Below, piece by piece: positions 16,308 through 27,100 of a stretch of 44,864 bases of DNA. The stretch spans positions 1 through 44,864 of the forward strand of contig NZ_JAGGOZ010000006.1 of the NCBI RefSeq assembly GCF_018614075.1, read 5' to 3'. The position numbers were made by a program, and so were the translations under genes. The stretch is from Streptomyces sp. ISL-94. Lineage in GTDB: Bacteria > Actinomycetota > Actinomycetes > Streptomycetales > Streptomycetaceae. Position 1 is the stretch's first letter. Each line of letters starts with the position of its first letter. The notes under the pieces were generated by a model. It was not told where the DNA came from, ran no database searches, and worked only from the letters and a program-made list of their open reading frames with translations.

Positions 16308-17966
16308 ATGCCCGCTTTCCCCGCCCGAACGCCCTCCCCCCTGCCTTCGCGGCCCTCCCGCCGCTCCGTGCTCGGCGCATCCGCATCCGCTGCCGCCGCC
16401 GTCGCCGGTGCGGCGCTGCTCACCGCCTGCGGCGGCTCCGCCGGCTCGCGCTCCGGCCCTTCCCACGACTCCGGCCGGGGTCACGGGGCCATGCAGCACG
16501 GCGGTTCCGCCGCCGATGTGGCCGGCTACGTCGACCCCGCCGGCCCCGAGGTCAAGGCCGCCGAGGCCGCCCGCAAGGCCACCGGCCCGCTCACCGAGGT
16601 CAAGCTCACCGCCACCGCCGCCACGCTCGACCTCGGCGGCGGGCACTCCGTCCGCTCGTGGGCGTACGGGGGCGAGCTGCCGGGCCAGGAGGTCCGGGTC
16701 ACCGCGGGCGGCACCCTCGCCCTCACCCTGGCCAACAACCTCCCCGAGGCCACCTCCCTGCACTGGCACGGCATCGCGCTGCGCAACGACATGGACGGGG
16801 TCCCTGGGGTGACCCAGCGGGACATCGCCCCGGGCGGCTCGTTCGCGTACCGGTTCGCCGTCACGCACCCGGGGACGTACTGGTTCCACCCGCACACCGG
16901 CGTCCAGCAGGACCGCGGGCTGTACGCGCCGCTCATCGTCGAGGACCCGAAGGAGCCCCTCTCGTACGACAAGGAGTGGGTGGTGGTCCTGGACGACTGG
17001 ATCGACGGGGTCGACGGCGCCACCCCGGACGCCGTCCTCGCCGAGCTCCGCAAGCGCGCGAACCCCCAGGGGCACGCCGCACACGGCCGGGCGCCCAGCC
17101 CCACCCCCAAGACCACCGGCACCTCCCGCAGGCCCCCGCGCCTCCTCGTGGGCGCCGACAGCGACATCCTCGGCAACGAGGCGGGGGATGTCGCCTACCC
17201 GTACTACCTGGTCAACGGCCGGGTCGCGCAGGACCCGTCCGTCTTCACCGCGAGCCCCGGCGACCGGATCCGGCTGCGCATCATCAACGCCGGCGGGGAC
17301 ACGGCCTTCCGGATCGCACTCGGCGGCCACGAACTGACGGTCACCCACACGGACGGCTACCCGGTGGAGCACGCGACGACGGGCTCCCTGCTGCTGGGCA
17401 TGGGCGAGCGCTACGACGTGCTGGTCACCGCGAAGGACGGGGTGTTCCCGCTCACCGCGCTCGCCGAGGGCAAGGGGCAGTCGGCCCTCGCGGTGCTGCG
17501 TACCGGGGCGGGGACGGCGCCGACCCCGGCCACCCGGCCGGCCGAGCTGGACGGGCCGCCGCTGATGGCGGACTCGCTCAAGCCCGCGGAGTCGGCCGCG
17601 CTGGCCCCGCGCGAGCCGGACCGTACGGTGCGGCTGCGACTGACCGGCTCCATGTCCCGGTACAACTGGGCCTTCAACGGCGCGCCGTACACGCCGGACC
17701 AGCGGCACCCGGTGAAGGCGGGCGAACGCGTCCGGCTGGAGTTCGCCAACGCCACGCCGATGTGGCACCCGGTCCACCTGCACGGCCACACCTTCACCCT
17801 GGGCGGCGAGGCCGGCGGGGCCCGCAAGGACACCGCGATCCTGCTGCCGGGCGCGAGGCTGACGGCGGATTTCGACGCGGACAACCCCGGGCTGTGGATG
17901 ACCCACTGCCACAACGTCTACCACTCGGAATCCGGGATGATGACGGTCCTCGGCTACCAGCTGTAG
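16308..17966 (+). CDS. Tat-exported multicopper oxidase lipoprotein
   Basis: A 552-residue multicopper oxidase. The twin-arginine signal SRRSVLGAS has RR at 18-19, and the lipobox LTAC ends at Cys41, so the protein is probably exported folded and lipid-anchored. All four copper motifs are present: HWH at 152-154, HPH at 194-196, HPVHLHGH at 487-494 and HCHNVYHSESGM at 533-544, including the Cys and axial Met ligands of the type 1 site. A three-domain laccase/CueO-like enzyme is indicated, oxidising metal ions or phenols with O2. A methionine-rich loop of CueO type is not obvious. Context with DUF305/DUF3105 favours copper tolerance (inference). GAGG lies 10 bases before the ATG. Confidence 0.93.
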   Translation: MPAFPARTPSPLPSRPSRRSVLGASASAAAAVAGAALLTACGGSAGSRSGPSHDSGRGHGAMQHGGSAADVAGYVDPAGPEVKAAEAARKATGPLTEVKLTATAATLDLGGGHSVRSWAYGGELPGQEVRVTAGGTLALTLANNLPEATSLHWHGIALRNDMDGVPGVTQRDIAPGGSFAYRFAVTHPGTYWFHPHTGVQQDRGLYAPLIVEDPKEPLSYDKEWVVVLDDWIDGVDGATPDAVLAELRKRANPQGHAAHGRAPSPTPKTTGTSRRPPRLLVGADSDILGNEAGDVAYPYYLVNGRVAQDPSVFTASPGDRIRLRIINAGGDTAFRIALGGHELTVTHTDGYPVEHATTGSLLLGMGERYDVLVTAKDGVFPLTALAEGKGQSALAVLRTGAGTAPTPATRPAELDGPPLMADSLKPAESAALAPREPDRTVRLRLTGSMSRYNWAFNGAPYTPDQRHPVKAGERVRLEFANATPMWHPVHLHGHTFTLGGEAGGARKDTAILLPGARLTADFDADNPGLWMTHCHNVYHSESGMMTVLGYQL

Positions 17967-18011
17967 GGGCGAAAAGAGGCCAGGCCCAGGGCATTGCGTC
18001 AGAAAGACGAT

Positions 18012-18017
18012 TACACT
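18012..18017 (+). promoter_or_regulatory. -10 element TACACT for a leaderless nadE transcript
   Basis: TACACT fits the Streptomyces TANNNT -10 pattern and is followed by seven bases and then the GTG start, which places the expected transcription start on the start codon itself. No ribosome binding site is seen. No -35 with normal spacing is evident. Confidence 0.5.
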
Positions 18018-18024
18018 GGGCCGC

Positions 18025-19779
18025 GTGCCTCAACTTCGCCTCGCTCTGAATCAGATCGACTCGCGCGTCGGCAACATCAGCGCCAACGCCGACTCGGTCG
18101 TCCACTGGACCCGGCACTCCGCCGAGCAGGGCGCCCACCTGGTGGCGTTCCCGGAGATGATGCTGACCGGGTACCCCGTCGAGGACCTCGCCCTGCGGGA
18201 GTCCTTCGTCGAGGCCTCCCGCACCGCGCTGCGCGAGCTCGCGGCGCGCCTCGCGGCCGAAGGCCTCGGCGAGCTGCCGGTCGTCGTCGGCTACCTCGAC
18301 CGGACCGAGAAGGCCGCGCCCCGGCTCGGCCGCCCGGCCGGCTCCCCGGAGAACGCGGCCGCCGTGCTGTACAGGGGCGAGGTGGTGCTGCGCTTCGCCA
18401 AGCACCACCTCCCCAACTACGGCGTGTTCGACGAGTTCCGGTACTTCGTGCCGGGCGACACCCAGCCGGTGATCCGGGTGCACGGCGTCGACGTGGCCCT
18501 GGCCATCTGCGAGGACCTCTGGCAGGAGGGCGGCCGCGTCCCCGCCACCCGCTCCGCCGGGGCCGGACTGCTGATCTCGATCAACGCCTCCCCGTACGAG
18601 CGCAACAAGGACGACTTGCGCCTCGAACTGGTGCAGAAGCGCGCCCAGGAGGCCGGCTGCACGCTCGCCTACGTGGCCATGATCGGCGGCCAGGACGAGC
18701 TGGTCTTCGACGGCGACTCGATCGTGGTGGACGGCACCGGCGAGGTCATCGCCCGCGCACCGCAGTTCTCCGAGGGCTGCGTCCTGGTCGACCTCGACCT
18801 GCCGGCCGCGCGCGCCGACGCCCCCGAGGGCGTGGTCGACGACGGGCTGCGCATCGACCGCGTGGTCCTGTCCGAGGATCCGGTGGCCCCGTACGAGCCG
18901 GTCGTCACGGGCGGCTACGCCGACCGCCTCGACGACGACGAGGAGATCTACGACGCGCTGGTCGTGGGCCTGCGCGCGTACGTCACGAAGAACGGTTTCC
19001 GCTCCGTCCTGATCGGCCTCTCCGGAGGCATCGACTCCGCGCTCGTCGCCGCCATCGCCTGCGACGCGATCGGCGCGCAGAACGTGTACGGCATCTCGAT
19101 GCCCTCGAAGTACTCCTCGGACCACTCCCGGGGGGACGCGGCCGACCTGGCCGTGCGGACCGGCCTGAACTTCCGGACCGTGCCGATCGAGCCGATGTTC
19201 GACGCGTACATGGGCGGGCTGGGCCTGACCGGCCTGGCCGAGGAGAACCTCCAGTCCCGGCTGCGCGGCACCCTGCTGATGGCCGTCTCCAACCAGGAGG
19301 GCCACCTCGTGCTGGCCCCGGGCAACAAGTCCGAGCTGGCCGTCGGCTACTCCACCCTGTACGGCGACTCGGTCGGCGCCTACGGCCCCATCAAGGACGT
19401 CTACAAGACGGACATCTTCCGGCTGGCCCATTACCGCAACCGCGCGGCGGCCGAGCGCGGCGAGACCCCGCCCATCCCGGAGAACTCCATCGTGAAGCCG
19501 CCGAGCGCCGAGCTGCGCCCCGGCCAGATGGACACGGACTCGCTGCCGGACTACCCGGTGCTGGACGCGATCCTCACCCTGTACGTGGACCGCGACCGGG
19601 GCATCGAGGAGATCGTCGCGGCCGGATTCGACCGCGAGCTGGTCGCCAAGACCCTGCGGATGGTGGACACGGCTGAGTACAAGCGCCGCCAGTACCCGCC
19701 GGGCACGAAGATCTCCGCGAAGGGCTTCGGCAAGGACCGCCGGCTGCCGATCACGAACGGCTGGCGCGAGCAGGCGTAG
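18025..19779 (+). CDS. nadE: Glutamine-dependent NAD+ synthetase
   Basis: A 584-residue two-domain enzyme that makes NAD+ from deamido-NAD+, ATP and glutamine. The N-terminal nitrilase-type glutaminase carries the catalytic triad E44 (FPEMMLTGYP), K126 (AKHHLPNYG) and C162 (ICEDLW). The C-terminal synthetase has the P-loop SGGIDS at 333-338 and GNKSELAVGYSTLYGDSVG. The start is a GTG without a Shine-Dalgarno sequence; TACACT seven bases upstream suggests a leaderless mRNA. It is the last plus-strand gene before a strong bidirectional terminator. All catalytic residues are intact. Confidence 0.97.
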   Translation: MPQLRLALNQIDSRVGNISANADSVVHWTRHSAEQGAHLVAFPEMMLTGYPVEDLALRESFVEASRTALRELAARLAAEGLGELPVVVGYLDRTEKAAPRLGRPAGSPENAAAVLYRGEVVLRFAKHHLPNYGVFDEFRYFVPGDTQPVIRVHGVDVALAICEDLWQEGGRVPATRSAGAGLLISINASPYERNKDDLRLELVQKRAQEAGCTLAYVAMIGGQDELVFDGDSIVVDGTGEVIARAPQFSEGCVLVDLDLPAARADAPEGVVDDGLRIDRVVLSEDPVAPYEPVVTGGYADRLDDDEEIYDALVVGLRAYVTKNGFRSVLIGLSGGIDSALVAAIACDAIGAQNVYGISMPSKYSSDHSRGDAADLAVRTGLNFRTVPIEPMFDAYMGGLGLTGLAEENLQSRLRGTLLMAVSNQEGHLVLAPGNKSELAVGYSTLYGDSVGAYGPIKDVYKTDIFRLAHYRNRAAAERGETPPIPENSIVKPPSAELRPGQMDTDSLPDYPVLDAILTLYVDRDRGIEEIVAAGFDRELVAKTLRMVDTAEYKRRQYPPGTKISAKGFGKDRRLPITNGWREQA

Positions 19780-19799
19780 CGGCTCCCGCGCCCCGGCCC

Positions 19800-19862
19800 G
19801 GAGGCAGACGCAGGGAGGGGGCCTCCGCCGCATCAGCGGCGGGGCCCCCTCCGTCTGCCTCC
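19800..19862. terminator. Large bidirectional terminator between nadE and the EEP-family gene
   Basis: The outer arms GGAGGCAGAC and GTCTGCCTCC pair perfectly. Inside, GGAGGGGGC pairs with GCCCCCTCC and CCGCCGC with GCGGCGG, around a short ATCA loop. It lies 20 bases after the nadE stop and ends two bases before the minus-strand stop codon. Confidence 0.93.
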
Positions 19863-19864
19863 GC

Positions 19865-20893
19865 CTACTTCTTCACCGTCAGCCGCGCCGCGACCGGGAG
19901 GTGGTCGCTGCCCGTGCGCGGCAGGGTCCAGGAGGCCTCCGGCTTCATGCCGCGCACCATGATCTGGTCGATGCGGGCCATCGGGAACTGGGCCGGCCAG
20001 CTGAAGCCGAAGCCGTCGCCCGCCGCGCCCTGCGTGGAGCGCATCTGCGAGGTGACCTCGGACAGGGCCCGGTCGTTCATCGTGCCGTTGAGGTCGCCGA
20101 GCAGGACGACCTTCCGCAGCGGTTCGGCGGCGAGCGCGGACCCGAGCGCGTCGGCGCTGTTGTCGCGCTGGTTGGCGGTGAAGCCGGCGTTCAGCTTGAC
20201 CCGGACCGAGGGCAGGTGGGCGACGTAGACGCCGATGTCGCCCTCGGGGGTGGCCACGGTGGTGCGCATCGCGCGGGTCCAGCCCAGCCGGATGTCCACG
20301 GGCCTGCTGGAGGTCAGCGGGTACCTGCTCCACACGCCGACCGTGCCCTCGACCGCGTGGTACTTGTACGTGCCCGCCAGGGCCTTCTCGTAGACGGGGA
20401 CGGCGCTCCCCTTGAGCTCGGTCAGGGCCAGTACGTCGGCCCCGGACTTCGCCACGGACTCGGCGGTGCCGCGCGGATCGGGGTTGTCGGCGTCGACGTT
20501 GTGGGCGGCGACCATGAGGTTGCCGCCGCCGCCGGACTTGTCGGTGACCAGTCCGGCGAACAGGTTCATCCAGACCGCGGCCGTCAGCAGTATCGCGATG
20601 AGCGCGGTCGCCGACCTGCGGTACACGGCGGACGCCAGCAGGACCGGGACGGCCAGGCCCAGCCAGGGCAGGAAGGTCTCGGTGAGGCTGCCGAGGTTGC
20701 CCACGTCATTGGGCAGCTCGGCGTGGAAGATCATGACCAGCGAGAGCAGTACGGCGAGCCCCGCCAGCACGAGCCCGCGGCGCCAGATGCCGCGGTCCCC
20801 TCTCAGAGCGGCCAGCCGGCGCCGGAAGCGGGATCCGGAGGGCTCGTGCTCCGAGCCGCCATTCCCCTTTTCCGTCAGATACGCCTGTGCCAT
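19865..20893 (-). CDS. Membrane endonuclease/exonuclease/phosphatase (EEP) family protein
   Basis: A 342-residue protein. It has a basic N-terminus, then three membrane helices (about residues 40-57, 70-90 and 95-115), then an EEP catalytic domain facing outward. Motifs include AAHNVDADN, LALTELKG (metal Glu), VLLGDLNGTMND (Asp/Asn pair) and GSDHLPVAA (catalytic His). These are the DNase I/sphingomyelinase-type residues, so a phosphodiesterase or phosphatase acting at the membrane surface is likely; whether the substrate is lipid, nucleic acid or sugar phosphate is not visible. GTGAGGG lies 9 bases before the ATG. Confidence 0.85.
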   Translation of the reverse strand: MAQAYLTEKGNGGSEHEPSGSRFRRRLAALRGDRGIWRRGLVLAGLAVLLSLVMIFHAELPNDVGNLGSLTETFLPWLGLAVPVLLASAVYRRSATALIAILLTAAVWMNLFAGLVTDKSGGGGNLMVAAHNVDADNPDPRGTAESVAKSGADVLALTELKGSAVPVYEKALAGTYKYHAVEGTVGVWSRYPLTSSRPVDIRLGWTRAMRTTVATPEGDIGVYVAHLPSVRVKLNAGFTANQRDNSADALGSALAAEPLRKVVLLGDLNGTMNDRALSEVTSQMRSTQGAAGDGFGFSWPAQFPMARIDQIMVRGMKPEASWTLPRTGSDHLPVAARLTVKK

Positions 20894-21181
20894 GCCGCTG
20901 CCCTCACTGCCGTGCTCGCGCTCCGTCCCCGCCCCTTGACCCTAGGCGATGTACGGAGCCTTCCGTGCCCTACATCACGACCGCCCGTCACGGTCGTACG
21001 TCCGGGAGGACGAACGGCCGTACGCCATGGGTTCCGCTTGTCACGAAACGCGCACATTGGAGTGCGCGGGCCGGGCGCGCCCCCCGCGGCACTTCCGCCA
21101 CGGGCCCGGCGGATGCCACCATGGTGGATGAGTCCGGGGACGCCGTAAGGGTGCCTCGAGATGACACAAGGAGCAGTTGCA
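20894..21181. other. 288-bp divergent promoter region between the EEP gene and panB
   Basis: No gene is supported. Short frames here lack start signals. Repeated CGTACG-type hexamers occur (for example CGTCC/GGACG around 21000), but no clear operator or hairpin is seen. The panB ribosome binding site AAGGAG is at 21168-21173. Confidence 0.4.
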
Positions 21182-22051
21182 ATGACGCCTGCCGTTTCGC
21201 CTGCCCGCGAACCCGCGTCCAAGGCCTCCCCCACCCTGTATGGAGGCACGGGCACCCGGCGCATCACCGTCCGCGACCTGACCCTCGCCAAGGAACGCGG
21301 CGAGAAGTGGCCCATGCTCACCGCCTACGACGCGATGACCGCGTCCGTGTTCGACGAGGCCGGCATCCCGGTGATCCTCGTCGGCGACTCGATGGGCAAC
21401 TGCCACCTCGGCTACGACTCCACCGTCCCGGTGACGATGGACCAGATGACCATGCTGTCGGCGGCCGTCGTACGCGGCACGAGCCGGGCGCTGGTCATCG
21501 GCGACATGCCGTTCGGCTCGTACCAGGAAGGCGCCGTGCAGGCGCTGCGCAGCGCCACCCGTCTCGTGAAGGAGGCCGGGGTCGGAGCGGTGAAGCTGGA
21601 GGGCGGCGAGCGCTCGCTGCACCAGACCGAGCTGATCGTCCAGTCCGGCATCCCCGTCATGTCCCACCTGGGCCTGACCCCTCAGTCCGTGAACGCCATG
21701 GGCTACCGGGTGCAGGGCCGCGGCGACGAGGCCGCGCACCAGCTGCTGCGCGACGCCAAGGCCGCGCAGGACGCGGGCGCCTTCGCGGTGGTCCTGGAGC
21801 TGGTTCCGGCCGAGCTGGCCGCCGAGGTCACCCGGTCCCTGCACATCCCGACGGTCGGCATCGGCGCGGGCGCGGAGTGCGACGCGCAGGTGCTGGTGTG
21901 GACGGACATGATGGGGCTGACCGGCGGGAAGATGCCGAAGTTCGTCAAGCAGTACGCGCAGCTGCGCCAGACCATGGGCGACGCGGCGAAGGCCTTCGCC
22001 GAAGACGTCATCGGCGGAACGTTCCCGCAGGAGGAGCACGCCTTCCACTGA
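21182..22051 (+). CDS. panB: 3-methyl-2-oxobutanoate hydroxymethyltransferase (ketopantoate synthase)
   Basis: A 289-residue enzyme that transfers a one-carbon unit from methylene-tetrahydrofolate to alpha-ketoisovalerate, the first committed step of pantothenate and CoA synthesis. Family motifs are clear: MLTAYDAMTASVFDEAG, VGDSMGN and IGDMPFG (metal aspartates), KLEGG, SHLGLTPQS and VLELVP (catalytic Glu). An in-frame ATG also occurs at 21161, but AAGGAG sits 8 bases before the ATG at 21182, so that start is chosen. A hairpin follows the gene at 22076-22115. No other pan gene is in the window. Confidence 0.97.
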   Translation: MTPAVSPAREPASKASPTLYGGTGTRRITVRDLTLAKERGEKWPMLTAYDAMTASVFDEAGIPVILVGDSMGNCHLGYDSTVPVTMDQMTMLSAAVVRGTSRALVIGDMPFGSYQEGAVQALRSATRLVKEAGVGAVKLEGGERSLHQTELIVQSGIPVMSHLGLTPQSVNAMGYRVQGRGDEAAHQLLRDAKAAQDAGAFAVVLELVPAELAAEVTRSLHIPTVGIGAGAECDAQVLVWTDMMGLTGGKMPKFVKQYAQLRQTMGDAAKAFAEDVIGGTFPQEEHAFH

Positions 22052-22075
22052 TGAAGTGGGCATGAGCTGAGCACG

Positions 22076-22115
22076 GCCGACGGCCCGCCGACGACACAAG
22101 CCGGGGGCCGTCGGC
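22076..22115. terminator. Hairpin after panB
   Basis: GCCGACGGCCC and GGGCCGTCGGC are perfect 11-base inverted arms with an 18-base loop, starting 24 bases after the panB stop. Confidence 0.8.
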
Positions 22116-22127
22116 TGCCTGTCGGCC

Positions 22128-22170
22128 GGCTGTCGGTCGGCTGTCGGTCGGCTGTCGGTCGGCTGTCGGT
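22128..22170 (+). repeat. 11-bp tandem repeat upstream of the ABC transporter genes
   Basis: The unit GGCTGTCGGTC occurs three times in full (22128, 22139 and 22150) and once less one base (22161-22170), with a diverged copy just before. It lies directly after the panB terminator and 34 bases before the ABC start, so it occupies the promoter region. Confidence 0.85.
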
Positions 22171-22203
22171 GCTTTGTCAGTGGCGGCTGCTCCCATGGTG
22201 GGC

Positions 22204-23213
<1,010 letters not shown>

Positions 23214-23217
<4 letters not shown>

Positions 23218-24074
23218 GCACCGTAACCACGACGAAGCCCCACGACACCGCCGGTACCTCGGCCTCCCCGGCGGCCGCGGCCGCCGCGTCCGGCGAGGGC
23301 CGGATCGGCCTGCGGGCCAACCTGCGGCACATCGGCGCCCTGGTGCGCCGCAACGCCCTGCAGATCAAGCAGGACCCCGAGTCGATGTTCGACGTCCTGT
23401 TCATGCCGATCATCTTCACGCTGCTGTTCGTGTTCGTCTTCGGCGGCGCGATCTCCGGCAAGGGCAACCAGGGCGCGTACGTCAACTACGTGGTCCCCGG
23501 CCTGATGGCGATGATGGGCATGAACATCGCCATGGGGGTCGGCACCGGCGTCAACGACGACTTCAAGAAGGGCGTGATGGACCGGTTCCGGTCCATGCCC
23601 ATCGCCCGGTCCTCGGTACTCATCGCCAAGATCGTGGTCGAGCTCGGCCGGATGATGGTCGCCATCGCGATCCTGCTCGGCATGGGCTTCATCCTCGGTC
23701 TGTCGATCAAGACCTCGGTGCTGGACCTGTTCCTCGCCATCGGGCTGTCGGCGGTCTTCGGCGCCTCGCTGATGTGGATCTTCATCCTGCTGGGCCTCAC
23801 CCTGAAGACCGCCCAGGCGGTGCAGGGCATGGCGATGATCGTCCTGATGCCGCTGCAGTTCGGCAGCTCGATCTTCGCCCCGCCGTCCACGATGCCGGGC
23901 TGGCTGCAGAGCTTCACCGACTACAACCCGCTGTCCAACCTGGCCGACGCGGCCCGCGCCCTGATCAACGGGACGCCGATGGGCAACTCGGTGTGGGTCA
24001 CGCTGGCCTGGTCGATCGCCATCACGGCGGTCACCATGCCGATCGCGGTCCGCAAGTTCCGCCAGAAGACCTGA
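23214..24074 (+). CDS. DrrB-type ABC-2 transporter permease
   Basis: A 286-residue membrane protein with about six helices between residues 60 and 280. It begins with a Thr/Ala-rich cytoplasmic tail, and the ABC-2 coupling region reads RRNALQIKQDPESMFDV. Landmarks include YVVPGLMAMMGMNIAMGVG and YNPLSNLADAARALINGTP, typical of DrrB proteins. It overlaps the ATPase gene by four bases and forms a two-gene exporter with it. A convergent regulator follows, separated by a nested inverted repeat; functional coupling to that regulator is possible but unproved. Confidence 0.92.
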
Positions 24075-24147
24075 TCCGGCCCGGATCGCTGTGGATCGGT
24101 CCGTTCGGATCGCGTCCCGGACGGACTCCTTCCCGGGGACCGGATCA
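24072..24147. terminator. Nested inverted repeat covering the ABC/regulator convergent junction
   Basis: TGATCCGG at 24072-24079 and CCGGATCA at 24140-24147 are inverted copies that contain the two opposing stop codons. GTCCGT at 24099-24104 and ACGGAC at 24121-24126 form an inner stem. It is probably a bidirectional terminator, looser than others in the window. Confidence 0.5.
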
Positions 24148-27100
24148 GACCAGGGCGGCGGCCTCATCCAGGGTGAGGCCGCCGCCTTCGGCATACGCCG
24201 CCTCGTACCCGGCGCCGCCGAGCGCGGCCCGCGCCAGCTCCTCGGCCCGGGCCGCGTCCGCGCGCTCGACGGTGACCATGACGTGCCCCGGAGGCAGGTG
24301 GGCCCGGTAGGCGCCGACCAGCCGCGCGGCGTCGTACACCCGCCGCGGACCGCCGGGCGAGGCGAGGGAGACGGCGGCCGTCAGCAGGAACACGGCGGGC
24401 AGTTGCGGGGCGACCATCACCGCGAGCGGGTCCTGGGCGGCGGCCGTGGCCTCGCGGACCAGCACCAGCGCGTCCTCGTACCGGCCGTCCTGGTTGTCCA
24501 GCCAGGCCATCGTGGCGAGCAGGAACACCTCGAAGACGGCGTACGCGCCGAAGGCGAACTCCTCGCGCAGCAGCCGGATCTGGGCCCGGGCCTCGTCGAT
24601 CCGGCCGGTGCGGCCGAGGATCCCCGCGAGGAACATGCGGGCGGCGGGCAAGGCCTCGTTGCCGTACTGCTGCTCCGTGGCGACGATCTCGGAGAGGATC
24701 TTCTCGGCCTCCTCCATCCGGCCGTTCTCGCTGAGGGTCCCGGCCATCCGGACCCGGAGCACCGTCACCTGGGCCTTGGCGCCGAGCCGTTCGGCGTGCT
24801 CGATGGCCGCGCGGAAATCCTGGGCGGCCAGGGCGTACTCGCCGCGCTTCTCCCGGGACTCGGCGCGGGCGGAGAGCGCCTCGGCGCAGCCCCAGTCGTC
24901 GCCGAGCTCGCGGAAGAGGGCGTGGCTCTCGTCGGCGTCGCGGGAGGCATCGCCGGCCCAGTCGGCGCGGTTGGCCAGGATGTTGGCGCGGAGCTGGAGG
25001 GCCGAGGCCAGCTCCCAGCCGTAGCCGAGCTCGCGGGCGGTGTCGACGGTCGCGTCGACGGCCCGCTGGAGCAGCCGGGGGTCGCCCGCGATCATGACGG
25101 CGTAGATCCAGAGGGCGGAGGTGGTCCGGCAGGTCTGCGGGAGCCCGGGCCGGTAGGCGGTGAGCACCCCGTCGATCCGGGCGCGGACCTCGGGGGTGTT
25201 CCAGTTGGTGTTGGTCTGGTCGCGGGAGGCCAGCCGGACCAGGTGGACGGCGCGCCAGGCCTCGGTGAGCAGTTCGCCGGAGTAGGGCGGGGGTGTGTCG
25301 ACGAGCCGCTCGTACACGGGCTCGGCGGGGACCACCGGCGGGGCGAAGGGGTCGGGGCCGAGGGCCGCGGCCGCCTCGGACCAGTGCCGGGACTCGGCGC
25401 GCAGGTCGTGCATGTGCCAGTACCAGGCCAAGGAGTGGATGAGGCAGAGCACTTCGTCGGTTTCGCGGGCGGCCACGGCCCGGCGCAGGGCGGTACGGAG
25501 GTTCTCGTACTCGGCGGCCAGCCGGTCGACGGCCGCGCGCTGCCCGTGGCCGCGGAGCAGGGGCTCGCAGGTGCGGGCGAGTTCGCGGTAGTGGACGAGG
25601 TGGCGGCGCTCGGTGTCGGCGCGGTCGCCGCCGGCCTCGGCCAGGCGCTCGGCGGCGTATTCGGCGACGGTCTCCAGGAGGCGGTAGCGCATGCCGGAGC
25701 CGTCGGGGCCGGGGGCGGCCACGACGAGGGATTTGTCGACGAGGGAGCCGAGGGTGTCGGCGACGTCGAGTCCGGTCTCGTTTGCGCAGACGGCTTCGGC
25801 GGCGGCGAGGTCGCAGCCGCCGGCGAAGACGGACAGCCGGCGCAGGACCCTGCGCTCGGGCTCGTCGAGGAGGTCCCAGGACCAGTCGACGACGGCGCGC
25901 AGGGTCTGCTGGCGGGGCAGGACCGTACGGGAGCCGCTGGTCAGGAGCCGGAAGCGGTCGTCGAGGCGGTCGGCGATCTGGCGCGGGGTCAGCAGCCGCA
26001 GCCGGGCGGCCGCCAGCTCGATGGCGAGCGGCAGGCCGTCGAGGCGGCGGCAGATCTCGGCGCAGGCGGCCGGGTCGTCGTCGGTGCTGAAGCCGGGCCG
26101 GGCGGCTGCCCCGCGGTCGGCCAGCAGCCGCAGCGCGACGGGGTCGGGCAGCGGCTCCACCGGGCGCAGGGACTCCCCCGGCACGCCGAGGGGTTCGCGG
26201 CTGGTGGCGAGGATCTGCACGCCGGGGCAGCGGGCGAGGACCTCCTCGGCGAGCTCGGCGGCCGCCCCGATGACGTGCTCGCAGTTGTCGAGGAGCAGCA
26301 GCATCCGCCGCCGGGCGGCGTGCTCGACCAGCCGCTCCACGGGGTCGTCCCCGGTGCGGTCGGTCAGCGCCCGCAACTCCTCTGCGGCGGCGCCGCGCAG
26401 CTTGGTCTCCCGCGCCCCGAGGGCGGCGAGCACCGCCTCCGGCACGTCCTCCGGGTCGTCCACGGGGGCGAGTTCGACGAGCCACACCCCGTCGGGCCAG
26501 CCGCCCGCGGCATGCGCCTCGGCGGCCTCCTGCGACAGCCGCGTCTTCCCGGCCCCACCGGGCCCGAGCAGCGTGACGAGCCGCGCCCGGCCGAGGTCTT
26601 CGCCGATGACGCGGATGTCCTGCTCCCGCCCGACGAAGGTGGTCAGCCGCGCCCGCAGGTTCCCGCGCCAGGGCCCCCCGGGCGCAGACGACGGGTACAC
26701 CCCGGGCCCGCCCGAAGCCCCGGCGTGGCCGCCGGCATCCTGCCCCGGCCGCGCCGGACGGCCGCCCGCGCCGGGGCCGCCCGCGCCGGGGCCGCCCGCG
26801 CCGGGGCCGCCCGCCGGCGGCTGCGCCCCGGCCCAGCGCGCGGCAGGACCCGCCGGGGCGGCGGAGGCCTGCACGGGCCGGGCCGGAGACCCGGCCGCGC
26901 CCGGCGAGGGGGCGTCGGACTGGGCGTCGGGCTCGGCGGCGGGCTCGGCGGCGGGCTCGGCAGCGGGCTCGGCAGCGGGCTCGGCAGCGGCCGGGTACCG
27001 GCCGGGCTCCGGCGGGGAGAGGAGGCCGGCGTGGAGGGCGCGGAGGGCGGGGCCCGGGTCGGTGCCCAGGCGGGCGGCGAGGTCCCGGCGCACCGCGTCG

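Noticed and set aside
22174..22203. TTG at 22174 as the start of the ABC ATPase
   Set aside because: It abuts the 11-bp repeats, has no ribosome site, and adds residues not expected for DrrA proteins.
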